Positions 22,180 to 29,374 of a stretch of DNA of 32,699 nucleotides are shown piece after piece. Below the pieces are notes generated by a model. It did no database searches and had not been told where the DNA came from. It saw only the letters and a list, made by a program, of their open reading frames with translations. The DNA is from an uncultured Oscillospiraceae bacterium. Lineage in GTDB: Bacteria > Bacillota > Clostridia > Oscillospirales > Ruminococcaceae. Positions within the stretch are counted from its first letter, which is position 1. Each line of letters begins with the position of its first letter. The stretch is taken from contig CATJVQ010000050.1 in the NCBI GenBank assembly GCA_949743955.1, positions 1 to 32,699 of the forward strand, read 5' to 3'. Both the position numbers and the translations under genes were made by a program.

Positions 22180-22227
22180 TATGAAAATTCATAACCGGCT
22201 TGATTTTTCTGAAAATCGGTGTATAAT
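22180..22227 (+). promoter_or_regulatory. Promoter of the amino-acid ABC operon with upstream palindrome
   Basis: TTGATT (22200-22205) and a perfect TATAAT (22222-22227) are 16 bases apart. Just upstream is the palindrome TATGAA-AA-TTCATA (22180-22193), which resembles an ARG-box half-site pair and, on the other strand, a weak CodY site (12 of 15 by eye). Confidence 0.82.
22203..22217 (+). promoter_or_regulatory. CodY-box-like operator in the promoter spacer
   Basis: ATTTTTCTGAAAATC matches the CodY consensus AATTTTCWGAAAATT at 13 of 15 positions and lies between the -35 and -10 of the amino-acid transporter promoter. CodY with branched-chain amino acids and GTP would repress from here. Confidence 0.65.
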
Positions 22228-22279
22228 GAGTGCATAAATTGAGTCAGACAAATGAAAGCCTTTATGGAGGATGATGAAA

Positions 22280-23179
22280 ATGAAGAAGAAATGGTTAGCA
22301 GCGCTGCTTGCGCTGACAATGGCCGCCTTTGCCGGATGCGGCGGCGGCGCCGGAAACAGCAGCTCCGCCCCTGAGAGTTCCGCCCCTGAGAGCTCGGCAC
22401 CGGAAAGCTCCGCTCCAGAGAGTTCCGCCCCGGAAGAGGATGCCCCGGCCGAATCGGCTGCGGACAGCAGCGCGGGCGGCGCGGTTGAAAAGATCAAGGC
22501 CGCAGGCAAGATTGTCATGGGGACGAACGCAGAATTCCCGCCGTTTGAGTACGTGGAGGGCAACGACGTTGTGGGCGTGGATGCGGACATCGCGGCGGAG
22601 ATCGCCAAGGATCTGGGCGTCGAGCTGGTGATCGAGAACATGGAGTTCACCGCAGCACTCCTGGCCGTGCAGAACGGGCAGCTTGATATGGCTGTCGCAG
22701 GCATCACGGTGGATGAAGAGCGCAAAAAGTCCATGGACTTCTCCAATGAGTATGTGACCAGTTCCCAGTACATCATCATCGCTAAGGACTCCGGCCTGAC
22801 GGCGGATTCCCTCAAGGACGCGGGCGTGATCATCGGTGTGCAGAACGGTACCTCCGGCGACTTCTACGCGACCGACGATATCAAGGGCGATCCGAACACC
22901 GAGGAGGTCGCGCGGTATAAGAATGCCATCCTCGCCGCGCAGGATCTGATGAACGGCAAGATTCAGGCCGTTATTATCGACGAGCTGCCCGCAAAGAGCA
23001 TCGTGGCCGCCAATGAGGATAAGCTCGAGCTCCTGCCGGATAAGCTCACCGAGGAGCAGTACGCTATCGCCGTGCAGAAGGGCAACCAGGAGCTGCTTGA
23101 TGCGATTAACGCCACGCTTGACCGCCTCGAGAGCGAGGGCAAGATTGAGGAATTCCTGATTAAGCACATGGGTGCGTAA
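22280..23179 (+). CDS. Amino-acid ABC transporter substrate-binding lipoprotein
   Basis: From the ATG at 22280 the precursor has 299 residues. The signal peptide MKKKWLAALLALTMAAFAGC ends in a lipobox with Cys20 as lipidation site. A Ser/Ala/Pro/Glu linker with five SSAPE repeats (28-52) follows, then the SBP_bac_3 domain: KIVMGTNAEFPPFEYVEGNDVVGVD, VQNGQLDMAVAGIT (with ERKKSMDFSNEY) and VIIGVQNGTSGD, the hallmarks of polar amino-acid binding proteins. It captures an amino acid at the outer membrane face and delivers it to the permease encoded next. ATG 22280 is preferred because GGAGG (22266-22270) is 9 bases upstream; the ATGs at 22271 and 22274 are too close. Substrate (Arg, Gln, Cys or other) not readable. 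Confidence 0.92.
   Translation: MKKKWLAALLALTMAAFAGCGGGAGNSSSAPESSAPESSAPESSAPESSAPEEDAPAESAADSSAGGAVEKIKAAGKIVMGTNAEFPPFEYVEGNDVVGVDADIAAEIAKDLGVELVIENMEFTAALLAVQNGQLDMAVAGITVDEERKKSMDFSNEYVTSSQYIIIAKDSGLTADSLKDAGVIIGVQNGTSGDFYATDDIKGDPNTEEVARYKNAILAAQDLMNGKIQAVIIDELPAKSIVAANEDKLELLPDKLTEEQYAIAVQKGNQELLDAINATLDRLESEGKIEEFLIKHMGA
22361..22435 (+). repeat. Five tandem 15-bp units encoding SSAPE
   Basis: Five imperfect 15-bp repeats encode SSAPE in the lipoprotein linker. The protein repeat is exact while the DNA copies vary at synonymous sites, so it is an old or selected repeat. It remains a plausible slippage site for linker-length change. Confidence 0.9.
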
Positions 23180-23199
23180 GCATAAAACGGACAAACCGC

Positions 23200-23229
23200 A
23201 GCAGCGGACGCTTTCTTGCGCCCGCTGCT
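23200..23229 (+). other. Intergenic mRNA hairpin between lipoprotein and permease genes
   Basis: AGCAGCGG (23200-23207) pairs with CCGCTGCT (23222-23229), extended by an inner CGC/GCG pairing, with no T tract after it. Such structures downstream of binding-protein genes often protect the upstream mRNA and so favour the lipoprotein over the permease. Confidence 0.6.
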
Positions 23230-23257
23230 CGCCATTATCATAAAGGGGAAAGAGGTC

Positions 23258-23941
23258 ATGTTTGAGTCGCTGCTCGACCATCTTTACAGCGCGCTGATTA
23301 CTGACAGCCGCTATGTCCTGATTCTGCGCGGTCTGCGCAACACGCTGATCATCACATTTTTCGCCCTTCTGCTGGGTCTTGCCATAGGCCTTATTCTGGC
23401 CATTATCAAGGTGACGGTGCATTCGCGCCGCAACCCGCTCCTGTGGCTGGCCAACCTGTATACCACCATCATCCGCGGCACGCCGGTTGTGGTACAGCTC
23501 ATTATTATCAATACGTCGATTATGGCGCAGTCGAACAACAAGATTTTGATAGCGGTCATCGCGTTCGGCATCAACTCCGGGGCATATGTATCAGAGATTA
23601 TCCGCGGAGGAATCCAGTCCGTCGATCGCGGGCAGACAGAGGCGGGCCGTTCGCTCGGGCTGACCGGAGCGATGACAATGCGCCTCATCGTCCTGCCGCA
23701 GGCGGTGAAGACAGTGCTCCCCTCGCTCGGGAATGAGTTCATTACCCTGCTCAAGGAGACGTCTGTCGCAGGCTATGTGGCCATCAGCGACCTGACAAAG
23801 GCCGGCGACACGATCGTCAGCCGTACATTCGATCCGACCGCCATGTATCTGGTGGCGCTGGTGTACTTAGTGCTCGTCGTCGGGCTGACGGCGCTGCTCT
23901 CGCTCATGGAAAGGAGGCTGGCCCGCAATGATCTCCGTTAA
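23258..23941 (+). CDS. Amino-acid ABC transporter permease
   Basis: From the ATG at 23258 the protein has 227 residues and about five membrane segments. It shows the HisM/GlnP pattern: [19 protein letters not shown] at the start, [42 protein letters not shown] (the EAA loop that docks on the ATPase), and [26 protein letters not shown]. It forms the channel, probably as a homodimer because only one permease gene is present. AAAGGGG about 12 bases upstream and the conserved N-terminus set the start. The ATPase gene overlaps its end by 14 bases. Confidence 0.93.
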   Translation: MFESLLDHLYSALITDSRYVLILRGLRNTLIITFFALLLGLAIGLILAIIKVTVHSRRNPLLWLANLYTTIIRGTPVVVQLIIINTSIMAQSNNKILIAVIAFGINSGAYVSEIIRGGIQSVDRGQTEAGRSLGLTGAMTMRLIVLPQAVKTVLPSLGNEFITLLKETSVAGYVAISDLTKAGDTIVSRTFDPTAMYLVALVYLVLVVGLTALLSLMERRLARNDLR

Positions 23942-24650
23942 CAATCTCCACAAATCGTTCCACCGCAACGAGGTGCTCTGCGGTATCACGGACCGGGTGG
24001 AGAAGGGGGAGAAGGTGGTCGTTATCGGCCCCTCCGGATCGGGAAAGTCCACGTTCCTGCGCTGCCTTAACCTTCTCGAGCGCCCAACCTCAGGCGAAAT
24101 CCTCTTTGAAGGGCAGAACATCACCGACCGCCGGTGCGACATCAACAAGATCCGCCAGAAGATGGGCATGGTCTTCCAGCACTTCAACCTCTTTCCCCAC
24201 CTGACTGTGAAGGAAAACATCACGCTCGCGCCGGTACAGCTTCACCTCAAGAGTAAGGAGGAAGCCGACGCTGACGCGATGCGCCTTCTCGAGCGCATCG
24301 GCCTTGCGGACAAGGCGGACGCTTATCCGCCGCAGCTCTCCGGCGGGCAGAAGCAGCGCATTGCCATCATTCGGAGCCTGGCGATGAACCCGGACGTAAT
24401 GCTCTTCGACGAACCGACCAGCGCGCTGGATCCGGAGATGGTGGGCGAGGTGCTCGAACTGATGAAGGAGCTCGCGGAGGAGGGCATGACGATGGTGGTC
24501 GTCACACATGAGATGGGCTTTGCCCGCGAAGTGGGCACGCGCATCCTCTTCATGGACGGGGGGCAGATCCTCGAGCAGGCCCCGCCCGACATTTTCTTCG
24601 CCAACCCCCGGCATCCGCGTCTTCAGGATTTCCTCTCCAAGGTGCTTTAA
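23928..24650 (+). CDS. Amino-acid ABC transporter ATP-binding protein (GlnQ-type)
   Basis: This 240-residue ATPase has [19 protein letters not shown] at the start, Walker [11 protein letters not shown]-loop [18 protein letters not shown], signature LSGGQKQR, Walker [21 protein letters not shown] and the H-loop [11 protein letters not shown]. The FNLFPH and SALDPE sequences are typical of polar amino-acid importers. It energises uptake by the permease and lipoprotein encoded upstream. The ATG lies inside the permease gene with an AGGAGG site, so translation is coupled. A terminator follows within 15 bases. Confidence 0.95.
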   Translation: MISVNNLHKSFHRNEVLCGITDRVEKGEKVVVIGPSGSGKSTFLRCLNLLERPTSGEILFEGQNITDRRCDINKIRQKMGMVFQHFNLFPHLTVKENITLAPVQLHLKSKEEADADAMRLLERIGLADKADAYPPQLSGGQKQRIAIIRSLAMNPDVMLFDEPTSALDPEMVGEVLELMKELAEEGMTMVVVTHEMGFAREVGTRILFMDGGQILEQAPPDIFFANPRHPRLQDFLSKVL

Positions 24651-24661
24651 AGAAAAGATAA

Positions 24662-24691
24662 AGGAACTGCCGCTGTCGGGCGGCAGTTCCT
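24662..24691. terminator. Bidirectional terminator between convergent genes
   Basis: A 12-bp perfect stem, AGGAACTGCCGC with GCGGCAGTTCCT, and a six-base loop lie between the converging ABC ATPase and phospholipase-like genes. T-rich tails occur on both sides but are interrupted. Confidence 0.8.
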
Positions 24692-24695
24692 CTGC

Positions 24696-25328
24696 TTATA
24701 CGGGATCCGGAGGGGACAGAGAGACACCGAGCTTCAGGCATTTTTTGCACACCTGCCGGGCCAGCCGCTCGACCAGGTGCGGCGTCACCATCCATGGGTC
24801 CCCCTCGGGGAGCATATCGGGGTATTCGGTCAGCACCCCCTGCCGGTAGAGGTCAAGCCGCTGGGCGTCAATCATGCCGACATCCTGCGCCTGCGCCGCC
24901 TTGAGCGCAGGGGCGACCTTGTCCTTCCACCAGGACATCCGCAGCGCTTCATAGTCGTAGCGATAGCAGTCGTCCCAGAGGGGGCCGTCGCCGGTCAGGG
25001 GCGGCAGGGCAAGGTGTGAGAGCGTCCTTTGCAGGTCGTCGCGGAAATATTCGTCCCACAGCGCATCCGTGATGCAGTGCACGGCGTAGCCCAGCGACAG
25101 GACATCCGCCCTGCCATGCCAGAATTCAGCCGCGTTATGATACCAGATGTCGAGCTTTTTATGGCGCAGATGCGCTTTCCACCGCACCTTCTTCGGCGCA
25201 AATTCCTCCAGATTCACACTGTCCGGTGCGATACAACCGAGATAGTATACGCCGGCCTGTGTGTCCGGCACGCCGAGCCCTTCGGCACTCAGGCGGCCGA
25301 CATTGAGATGGATACAGGTACTGGCCAT
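24696..25328 (-). CDS. Zinc-dependent phospholipase C-like protein
   Basis: From the ATG at 25328 (GGAGA about 9 bases upstream) the protein has 210 residues. It begins MASTCIHLNVG, then has AGVYYLGCIAPDSV, KAHLRHKKLDIWYHNAAEFW and LGYAVHCITDALWDEYF. This series of His/Asp motifs (HLNVG, G-AP-DS, H-H, GY-HxITDxxW) is the pattern of the PF00882 zinc-dependent phospholipase C-like family, whose members occur widely in Firmicutes and usually lack a demonstrated substrate. There is no signal peptide, so it is probably cytoplasmic and may not be a secreted lipase. It is convergent with the amino-acid transporter and divergent from the DUF3810 gene. Longer upstream starts add a hydrophobic stretch without a ribosome site. 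Confidence 0.75.
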   Translation of the reverse strand: MASTCIHLNVGRLSAEGLGVPDTQAGVYYLGCIAPDSVNLEEFAPKKVRWKAHLRHKKLDIWYHNAAEFWHGRADVLSLGYAVHCITDALWDEYFRDDLQRTLSHLALPPLTGDGPLWDDCYRYDYEALRMSWWKDKVAPALKAAQAQDVGMIDAQRLDLYRQGVLTEYPDMLPEGDPWMVTPHLVERLARQVCKKCLKLGVSLSPPDPV

Positions 25329-25489
25329 GGGAAATGTCTCCTTTCCGCATACACGGACTGCTTGATAGATGATAGACAGAAAGATCGTACCACAGAACCG
25401 GAAACGGATCAATGCGATCCGTGAAAAAAAGAGGGAGAACGCGTTTTTATAATTTTCCTTGGAGATCAGGATCAAAATGGGGAGAAGTA

Positions 25490-25498
25490 TGCTACAAT
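25490..25498 (+). promoter_or_regulatory. Extended -10 promoter candidate for the DUF3810 gene
   Basis: TGCTACAAT gives an extended -10 (TACAAT at 25493-25498) about 50 bases before the GTG start; the matching -35 (GATCAA) is poor. The rest of 25329-25547 is AT-rich with no gene seen. Confidence 0.45.
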
Positions 25499-25547
25499 AG
25501 AAAGGAGCGGAATTGGAAAACATAATGCGGCGAACGGGGGAGAGCAT

Positions 25548-26711
25548 GTGCGGAAAGAGCGGGCCTACAAAATTCACAGAGACTGCGAAATCTGGACATC
25601 ACGGCGTTCACGCATCCCACCCCTTCGGTGGCTGATCCCCCCGTTTCTGCTGATCCTCTCGTTCGCTGTCCTGGCAGCAGCCAACCGCCGGCCCGATTTT
25701 GCCGAGTGGTATGCCCGCACGGTCTATCCCGTGCTGGTGGGCACGGTGGGAAGAGTGTTCGGCCTTGTGCTGTTTTCGGCGGGGGAGTGCATCATCGCCG
25801 CCCTTGCGGTGACAGCCGCTGTGTTCTTAGTGAAGCTGGCGCGCCGCCGGGAAGGGCGGGGGGATCTCCTGCGCCGGGGCGCGCTGGGGCTATTGTGGAT
25901 AGTCAGTGTCATCCTGCTGCTGTATGCGTTCCACTGCGGCATCAACTATCACAGGCGCCCGTTTTCGAGCTTGGCGGGGCTGGCAGTGCGGCCCTCGTCG
26001 GCCGAGGAGCTCGCGGCGCTGGAGGAGGATCTCATCCTGACGGCAAACGGCCTGAGCGAGGGACTTTCCGCCGAGTTCTCCCTCGAGAGGGGCGGTGTGA
26101 CAACGGCTCTCTCCGTCTCGCCATGGGAGCTCTCGAAGCGCGCGGCGGACGTGATGCGCACGCTGGGGCGGATCTATCCGGAGCTGGACGGCTATTATCC
26201 GCGCACAAAGCCGGTACTGCTTTCGAGAGGGATGTCGATGCTGGACATCACGGGCGTCTACTTCCCGCCGACGATTGAAGCGAACATCAATGTAGACGTA
26301 CCCGCTTACAATATCGCGGCGACAGCCTGCCACGAGCTGAGCCATCTGCGGGGATTCATGCGGGAGGACGAGGCGAACTTCATTGCCTATCTCGCGTGCC
26401 GCGAGAGCGGGGACCCCGAATTCCATTACAGCGGAGCGATGCTCGCGCTTGCGCATGTACGAAATGCGCTCCGCCGCGCGGATCGGGCGCTGTCCGACGG
26501 ACTGGACGAGCGGATGAACGAGCGCGTGCACGCGGATTTTGCACAGAACAGCGAGTACTGGAGTCGTTTTGAGGGGCCGGTATCCACGGTGTCGCAGGCG
26601 GTGAACGATACATATCTCAAAGTCAACGCGCAGAGCGACGGGCTGGAAAGCTACGGGCGCATGGTCGATCTGCTTCTGGCGGATTACCGGCTGCGGTATG
26701 GATTTGCATAA
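25548..26711 (+). CDS. DUF3810-like membrane zincin-type protein
   Basis: This 387-residue protein has a basic N-terminus, then three hydrophobic segments (LRWLIPPFLLILSFAVLAAA, GECIIAALAVTAAVFLVKL, GLLWIVSVILLLYAFHCGI) and an extracytoplasmic or membrane-associated domain. The domain contains CHELSHLRG (HELSH, 262-266) followed by REDEANFIAYLAC, an HExxH zinc-protease motif with a downstream Glu as third ligand (273-275 region). This matches what I recall of DUF3810. INYHRRPFSSLAGL and ANINVDVPAYNIAAT are further family-like segments. The start is GTG 25548 with GGGGGAG five bases upstream; this region is the weakest part of the call. It lies 77 bases before the aldehyde dehydrogenase gene on the same strand. 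The substrate is unknown. Confidence 0.75.
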   Translation: MRKERAYKIHRDCEIWTSRRSRIPPLRWLIPPFLLILSFAVLAAANRRPDFAEWYARTVYPVLVGTVGRVFGLVLFSAGECIIAALAVTAAVFLVKLARRREGRGDLLRRGALGLLWIVSVILLLYAFHCGINYHRRPFSSLAGLAVRPSSAEELAALEEDLILTANGLSEGLSAEFSLERGGVTTALSVSPWELSKRAADVMRTLGRIYPELDGYYPRTKPVLLSRGMSMLDITGVYFPPTIEANINVDVPAYNIAATACHELSHLRGFMREDEANFIAYLACRESGDPEFHYSGAMLALAHVRNALRRADRALSDGLDERMNERVHADFAQNSEYWSRFEGPVSTVSQAVNDTYLKVNAQSDGLESYGRMVDLLLADYRLRYGFA

Positions 26712-26788
26712 AGAGGAGACAGGCGCCCCGGCGTTTTCAGAAGATGACAGGCAGAACGGGGGCGCTTAAGGGAGGCAGTCGGACCATT

Positions 26789-28144
26789 ATGAATCTTATT
26801 GAGCAGCAGCACCGGTTTTTTAACACGGGCGCTACCCGGGATATCGATTACCGCATCCGGCAGCTGCGCAGTCTGTATCAGGTAATTTTACAGTATCAGG
26901 AGCGCATCTTTGAGGCGCTGTATCAGGATCTCGGGAAGAGCGAGCAGGAGGCGTACCTCACGGAAATCGGCGTCGTGCTCTCGGAGATTTCGTATACACT
27001 GCGGCACATCCGCGCGTGGAGCCGTCCCGCTTCGGGCGGCTTTTCGATTGCGGCACCGTTTTCCACATCGAAGATCCTGCGGGAGCCCTATGGGGTGGTG
27101 CTCATCCTCTCCCCGTTCAATTATCCCTTCCAGCTCGCGCTCACGCCGCTGGTCAGCGCGCTCGCGGCAGGGAACTGCGCTGTCATCAAGCCCAGCGAGC
27201 TTGCGCCCGCCACGGCCGCTGTCATCAGCGAGATGCTCAACATCAATTTTGAGCAGCGGCTGTGCGCTGTTGTCACCGGCGGCGTGCAGACAGCGCAGTC
27301 CTTAATAAACGGCGGTTTCGACTACATTTTCTTCACGGGAAGCCGCAGTGTGGGGCGGGCTGTGTATGAGGCGGCGGCGAAAAACCTCGTCCCGGTGACA
27401 CTGGAGCTCGGGGGAAAGTCGCCGTGCATCGTGGAGCGCAGCGCCGATCTGGACGCCGCCGCCCGGCGCATTGTCTGGGGAAAGTTCCTGAACGCAGGCC
27501 AGACTTGTGTGGCTCCCGACTATCTGCTTGTGCAGGACTGTGTCCGGCAGGAGCTTATTGAGCGGATGCGCGCCTGTATCGTGCAGTTTTACGGGGAGCA
27601 TCCGGAGGCAAATCCGGCCTATCCGCGCATTATCAATAGGGAGCATTTTATGCGTCTGAGGGAAATGCTCGCCGAGGGGACGATTCTCTCCGGCGGGCAG
27701 GTCGATGAGGAGAACCTGCGGATTGCTCCGACGCTTATTGAAAACGCACCGTTCTATTCGAAGCTGCTGAGTGAGGAGATCTTCGGCCCCATCCTGCCGG
27801 TCATCGAGTTTGCGGATACGCGGCAGGTTTTTGACTTCATCTCGCTGAATCCCGCACCGCTGGCGCTGTACCTGTTTACACGCAGCCGGGAGCTGGAAAA
27901 GAGGGTGATGCGCATCCCGTTCGGGGGCGGCTGCATCAACGACACAGTCATCCATCTGGCTTCGCACGGACTGCCGTTTGGCGGCGTGGGGGAGAGCGGA
28001 TTCGGCAGCTATCATGGGCGCGCTGGATTTTACACGTTTACCCACAACAAATCCGTTATGCGCAAGCTGCCGCTGCTCGATCTGGCGCTGCGCTATCCTC
28101 CCTTCGGGAAGGTGAAATCTGTGCTGAAAAGGATTTTTCGATAA
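26789..28144 (+). CDS. Aldehyde dehydrogenase (ALDH3-like)
   Basis: This 451-residue enzyme oxidises an aldehyde to the acid with NAD(P). Landmarks are YGVVLILSPFNYPFQLAL (cofactor site), FFTGSRSVGRAV, LELGGKSPCIV with catalytic Glu206, and GKFLNAGQTCVAPDY with nucleophile Cys240. INDTVIHLASHGLPFGGVGESGFGSYHG is the C-terminal substrate-side motif. The short length and the C-terminal hydrophobic/basic tail (LALRYPPFGKVKSVLKRIF) point to the ALDH3/fatty-aldehyde type, possibly membrane associated. GGGAGG is about 13 bases before ATG 26789; ATG 26744 has no ribosome site. The YdcF-like gene starts at the base after its stop, so the two are co-transcribed. Confidence 0.92.
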   Translation: MNLIEQQHRFFNTGATRDIDYRIRQLRSLYQVILQYQERIFEALYQDLGKSEQEAYLTEIGVVLSEISYTLRHIRAWSRPASGGFSIAAPFSTSKILREPYGVVLILSPFNYPFQLALTPLVSALAAGNCAVIKPSELAPATAAVISEMLNINFEQRLCAVVTGGVQTAQSLINGGFDYIFFTGSRSVGRAVYEAAAKNLVPVTLELGGKSPCIVERSADLDAAARRIVWGKFLNAGQTCVAPDYLLVQDCVRQELIERMRACIVQFYGEHPEANPAYPRIINREHFMRLREMLAEGTILSGGQVDEENLRIAPTLIENAPFYSKLLSEEIFGPILPVIEFADTRQVFDFISLNPAPLALYLFTRSRELEKRVMRIPFGGGCINDTVIHLASHGLPFGGVGESGFGSYHGRAGFYTFTHNKSVMRKLPLLDLALRYPPFGKVKSVLKRIFR

Positions 28145-28945
28145 ATGAAGCGTATGTTCCGTGAACAGAGAAACCGCCTGTCCGGCCCCGTGTGGGGCGG
28201 CCTCCGCCTTCTGTATGGCGCGGGGGCGCTGTTCTGCCTGTTTTACAGCCTGACACCTATTTTGGGGTATGGTGTGACACATATCGGGATATTTGTGCTC
28301 CTGCTGGGAGGTCTTGCCCTGGCGGGAGCCGCGCTGGCCCTGCCGCGTCTGGCGGGAGTACGGCACTTTTTCGCGCTCCACGCGGCGTTTTTAGCGCTGG
28401 TGCTGAGCGCGTTCGGGCTCTATGTGGGATTTGTGTGGTCCTATCGGAGCTTCCTTCAGGAGAGTCCGCCCCCGCCTGCGGGGGAACAGACAGTCATTGT
28501 GCTGGGCGGCAAGATTGAGAATGGGCGCCCGAGACTGATGCTGGCGCGACGGCTGCATACGGCGGCGGAATATCTCAAAGGCAATCCGGCGGCGAAATGT
28601 GTCGTATCGGGCGGGCAGGGGCCGGATGAGGATCAGCCGGAGGCGCATGTCATGCGCGAATATCTGGCGGAGCTGGGGATAGATCCGGAACGGATCGAGG
28701 AGGAGGATGCTTCACGCGATACACGTGAAAATATTGCCTATTCCGCCCGGATCATCCGAGAGAAGGGGCTCTCCGAGAGCGTCACGGTGGTCAGCGACGG
28801 ATTTCATCAGCTTCGCGCGGCATACTTCTGCCGCCGGAATTCCCTTCTCCCTCACGCGCTGGCGAGCGCGACGCCGTGGGGGCTGATCCCGTCCTACGAG
28901 GTGCGCGAGATGGGGGCGTGGGTCAAGGCGCTATTCGGGTGGTAA
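28145..28945 (+). CDS. YdcF/DUF218-family membrane protein
   Basis: This 266-residue protein has about three N-terminal membrane segments (LLYGAGALFCLFYSLTPIL, IGIFVLLLGGLALAGAALAL, ALHAAFLALVLSAFGLYVGFV) followed by a DUF218 domain: TVIVLGGKIENGRPRLMLARRL, CVVSGGQGPDEDQPEAHVMREYL, EDASRDTRENIAYS and VTVVSDGFHQLRAA. The conserved GG-Q, E-x-H-V-M and D-R-T-E-N residues are all present. Members (YdcF, SanA, ElyC) are implicated in envelope or undecaprenyl-carrier homeostasis, but biochemical function is mostly unknown. It starts directly at the stop of the aldehyde dehydrogenase gene, with a bidirectional terminator after it. Confidence 0.88.
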   Translation: MKRMFREQRNRLSGPVWGGLRLLYGAGALFCLFYSLTPILGYGVTHIGIFVLLLGGLALAGAALALPRLAGVRHFFALHAAFLALVLSAFGLYVGFVWSYRSFLQESPPPPAGEQTVIVLGGKIENGRPRLMLARRLHTAAEYLKGNPAAKCVVSGGQGPDEDQPEAHVMREYLAELGIDPERIEEEDASRDTRENIAYSARIIREKGLSESVTVVSDGFHQLRAAYFCRRNSLLPHALASATPWGLIPSYEVREMGAWVKALFGW

Positions 28946-28948
28946 GCA

Positions 28949-28987
28949 AAAAAATCAACCGTGCGCCCAACGCACGGTTGATTTTTT
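28949..28987. terminator. Bidirectional rho-independent terminator
   Basis: A perfect 17-bp inverted repeat with arms AAAAAATCAACCGTGCG and its complement and a five-base loop gives a T-run on either strand. It separates the converging YdcF-like gene and membrane-microprotein gene. Confidence 0.95.
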
Positions 28988-28997
28988 ATACGATTTA

Positions 28998-29201
28998 TTA
29001 TTTGACTTTTCTGCGTTTCATAATGATCATCACGATGTAAGCAGCGGCAGCACCGGCCAGCAGGAGTATGGCGGCGTGTACGAGAGGACCGCTCTCATCG
29101 GCAGGGGCCGCAGGCGAATTGTTTGCGGCAAAGACGCGGGTGGGAAAAGTAACTGCCAGCAGAAGAGTGAGGGACAGGAGCGCTGGACATTTTTTCAGCA
29201 T
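28998..29201 (-). CDS. Small secreted/membrane protein with C-terminal anchor
   Basis: This 67-residue protein has a signal peptide (MLKKCPALLSLTLLLAVTFPT, cleavage near VFAANN). A very short external segment of about 15 residues (NNSPAAPADESGPL) follows, then one membrane helix (HAAILLLAGAAAAYIVMIIM) and a positive tail KRRKVK. It looks like a sortase-anchor tail, but no LPxTG motif is visible. GGAGG lies 7 bases before the ATG, and a promoter is present, so it is a genuine small gene. Its function is unknown; it may be a membrane microprotein. It is divergent from the RNA methyltransferase gene. Confidence 0.72.
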   Translation of the reverse strand: MLKKCPALLSLTLLLAVTFPTRVFAANNSPAAPADESGPLVHAAILLLAGAAAAYIVMIIMKRRKVK

Positions 29202-29232
29202 CTTTCGACCTCCCTGTATTGTTCTGAAACAT

Positions 29233-29261
29233 AGTATAGTCCCATTTAGTCAAAAAAGCAA
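29233..29261 (-). promoter_or_regulatory. Promoter of the membrane microprotein gene
   Basis: Minus-strand TTGCTT (29256-29261) and TATACT (29233-29238) with a 17-base spacer, 32 bases from the ATG. Confidence 0.65.
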
Positions 29262-29269
29262 GAAACAGT

Positions 29270-29299
29270 TTGTAAACAAAGCGGTGTTTATGTTATACT
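29270..29299 (+). promoter_or_regulatory. Promoter of the rlmD-like gene
   Basis: TTGTAA (29270-29275) and TATACT (29294-29299) with an 18-base spacer, about 75 bases before the GTG start; divergent from the microprotein promoter only a few bases away. Confidence 0.6.
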
Positions 29300-29374
29300 G
29301 ACTGAAAACAAAGTGGAAACGATGGTTACAAAGGGGTACAAAGAAGTAAAGAAGGGTATGGGGAGGCACTGAAA

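Noticed and set aside
22361-22435. Tandem 15-bp repeats as a possible CRISPR or minisatellite
   Set aside because: The units have no spacers and stay in frame inside the lipoprotein linker, encoding SSAPE.
25511-25636. A short TTG-started frame (about 40 codons) with a good AAAGGAG site overlapping the DUF3810 start, as a leader peptide
   Set aside because: It has no regulatory codon run or hairpin and no recognisable features; it was kept only as a note on the uncertain DUF3810 start.
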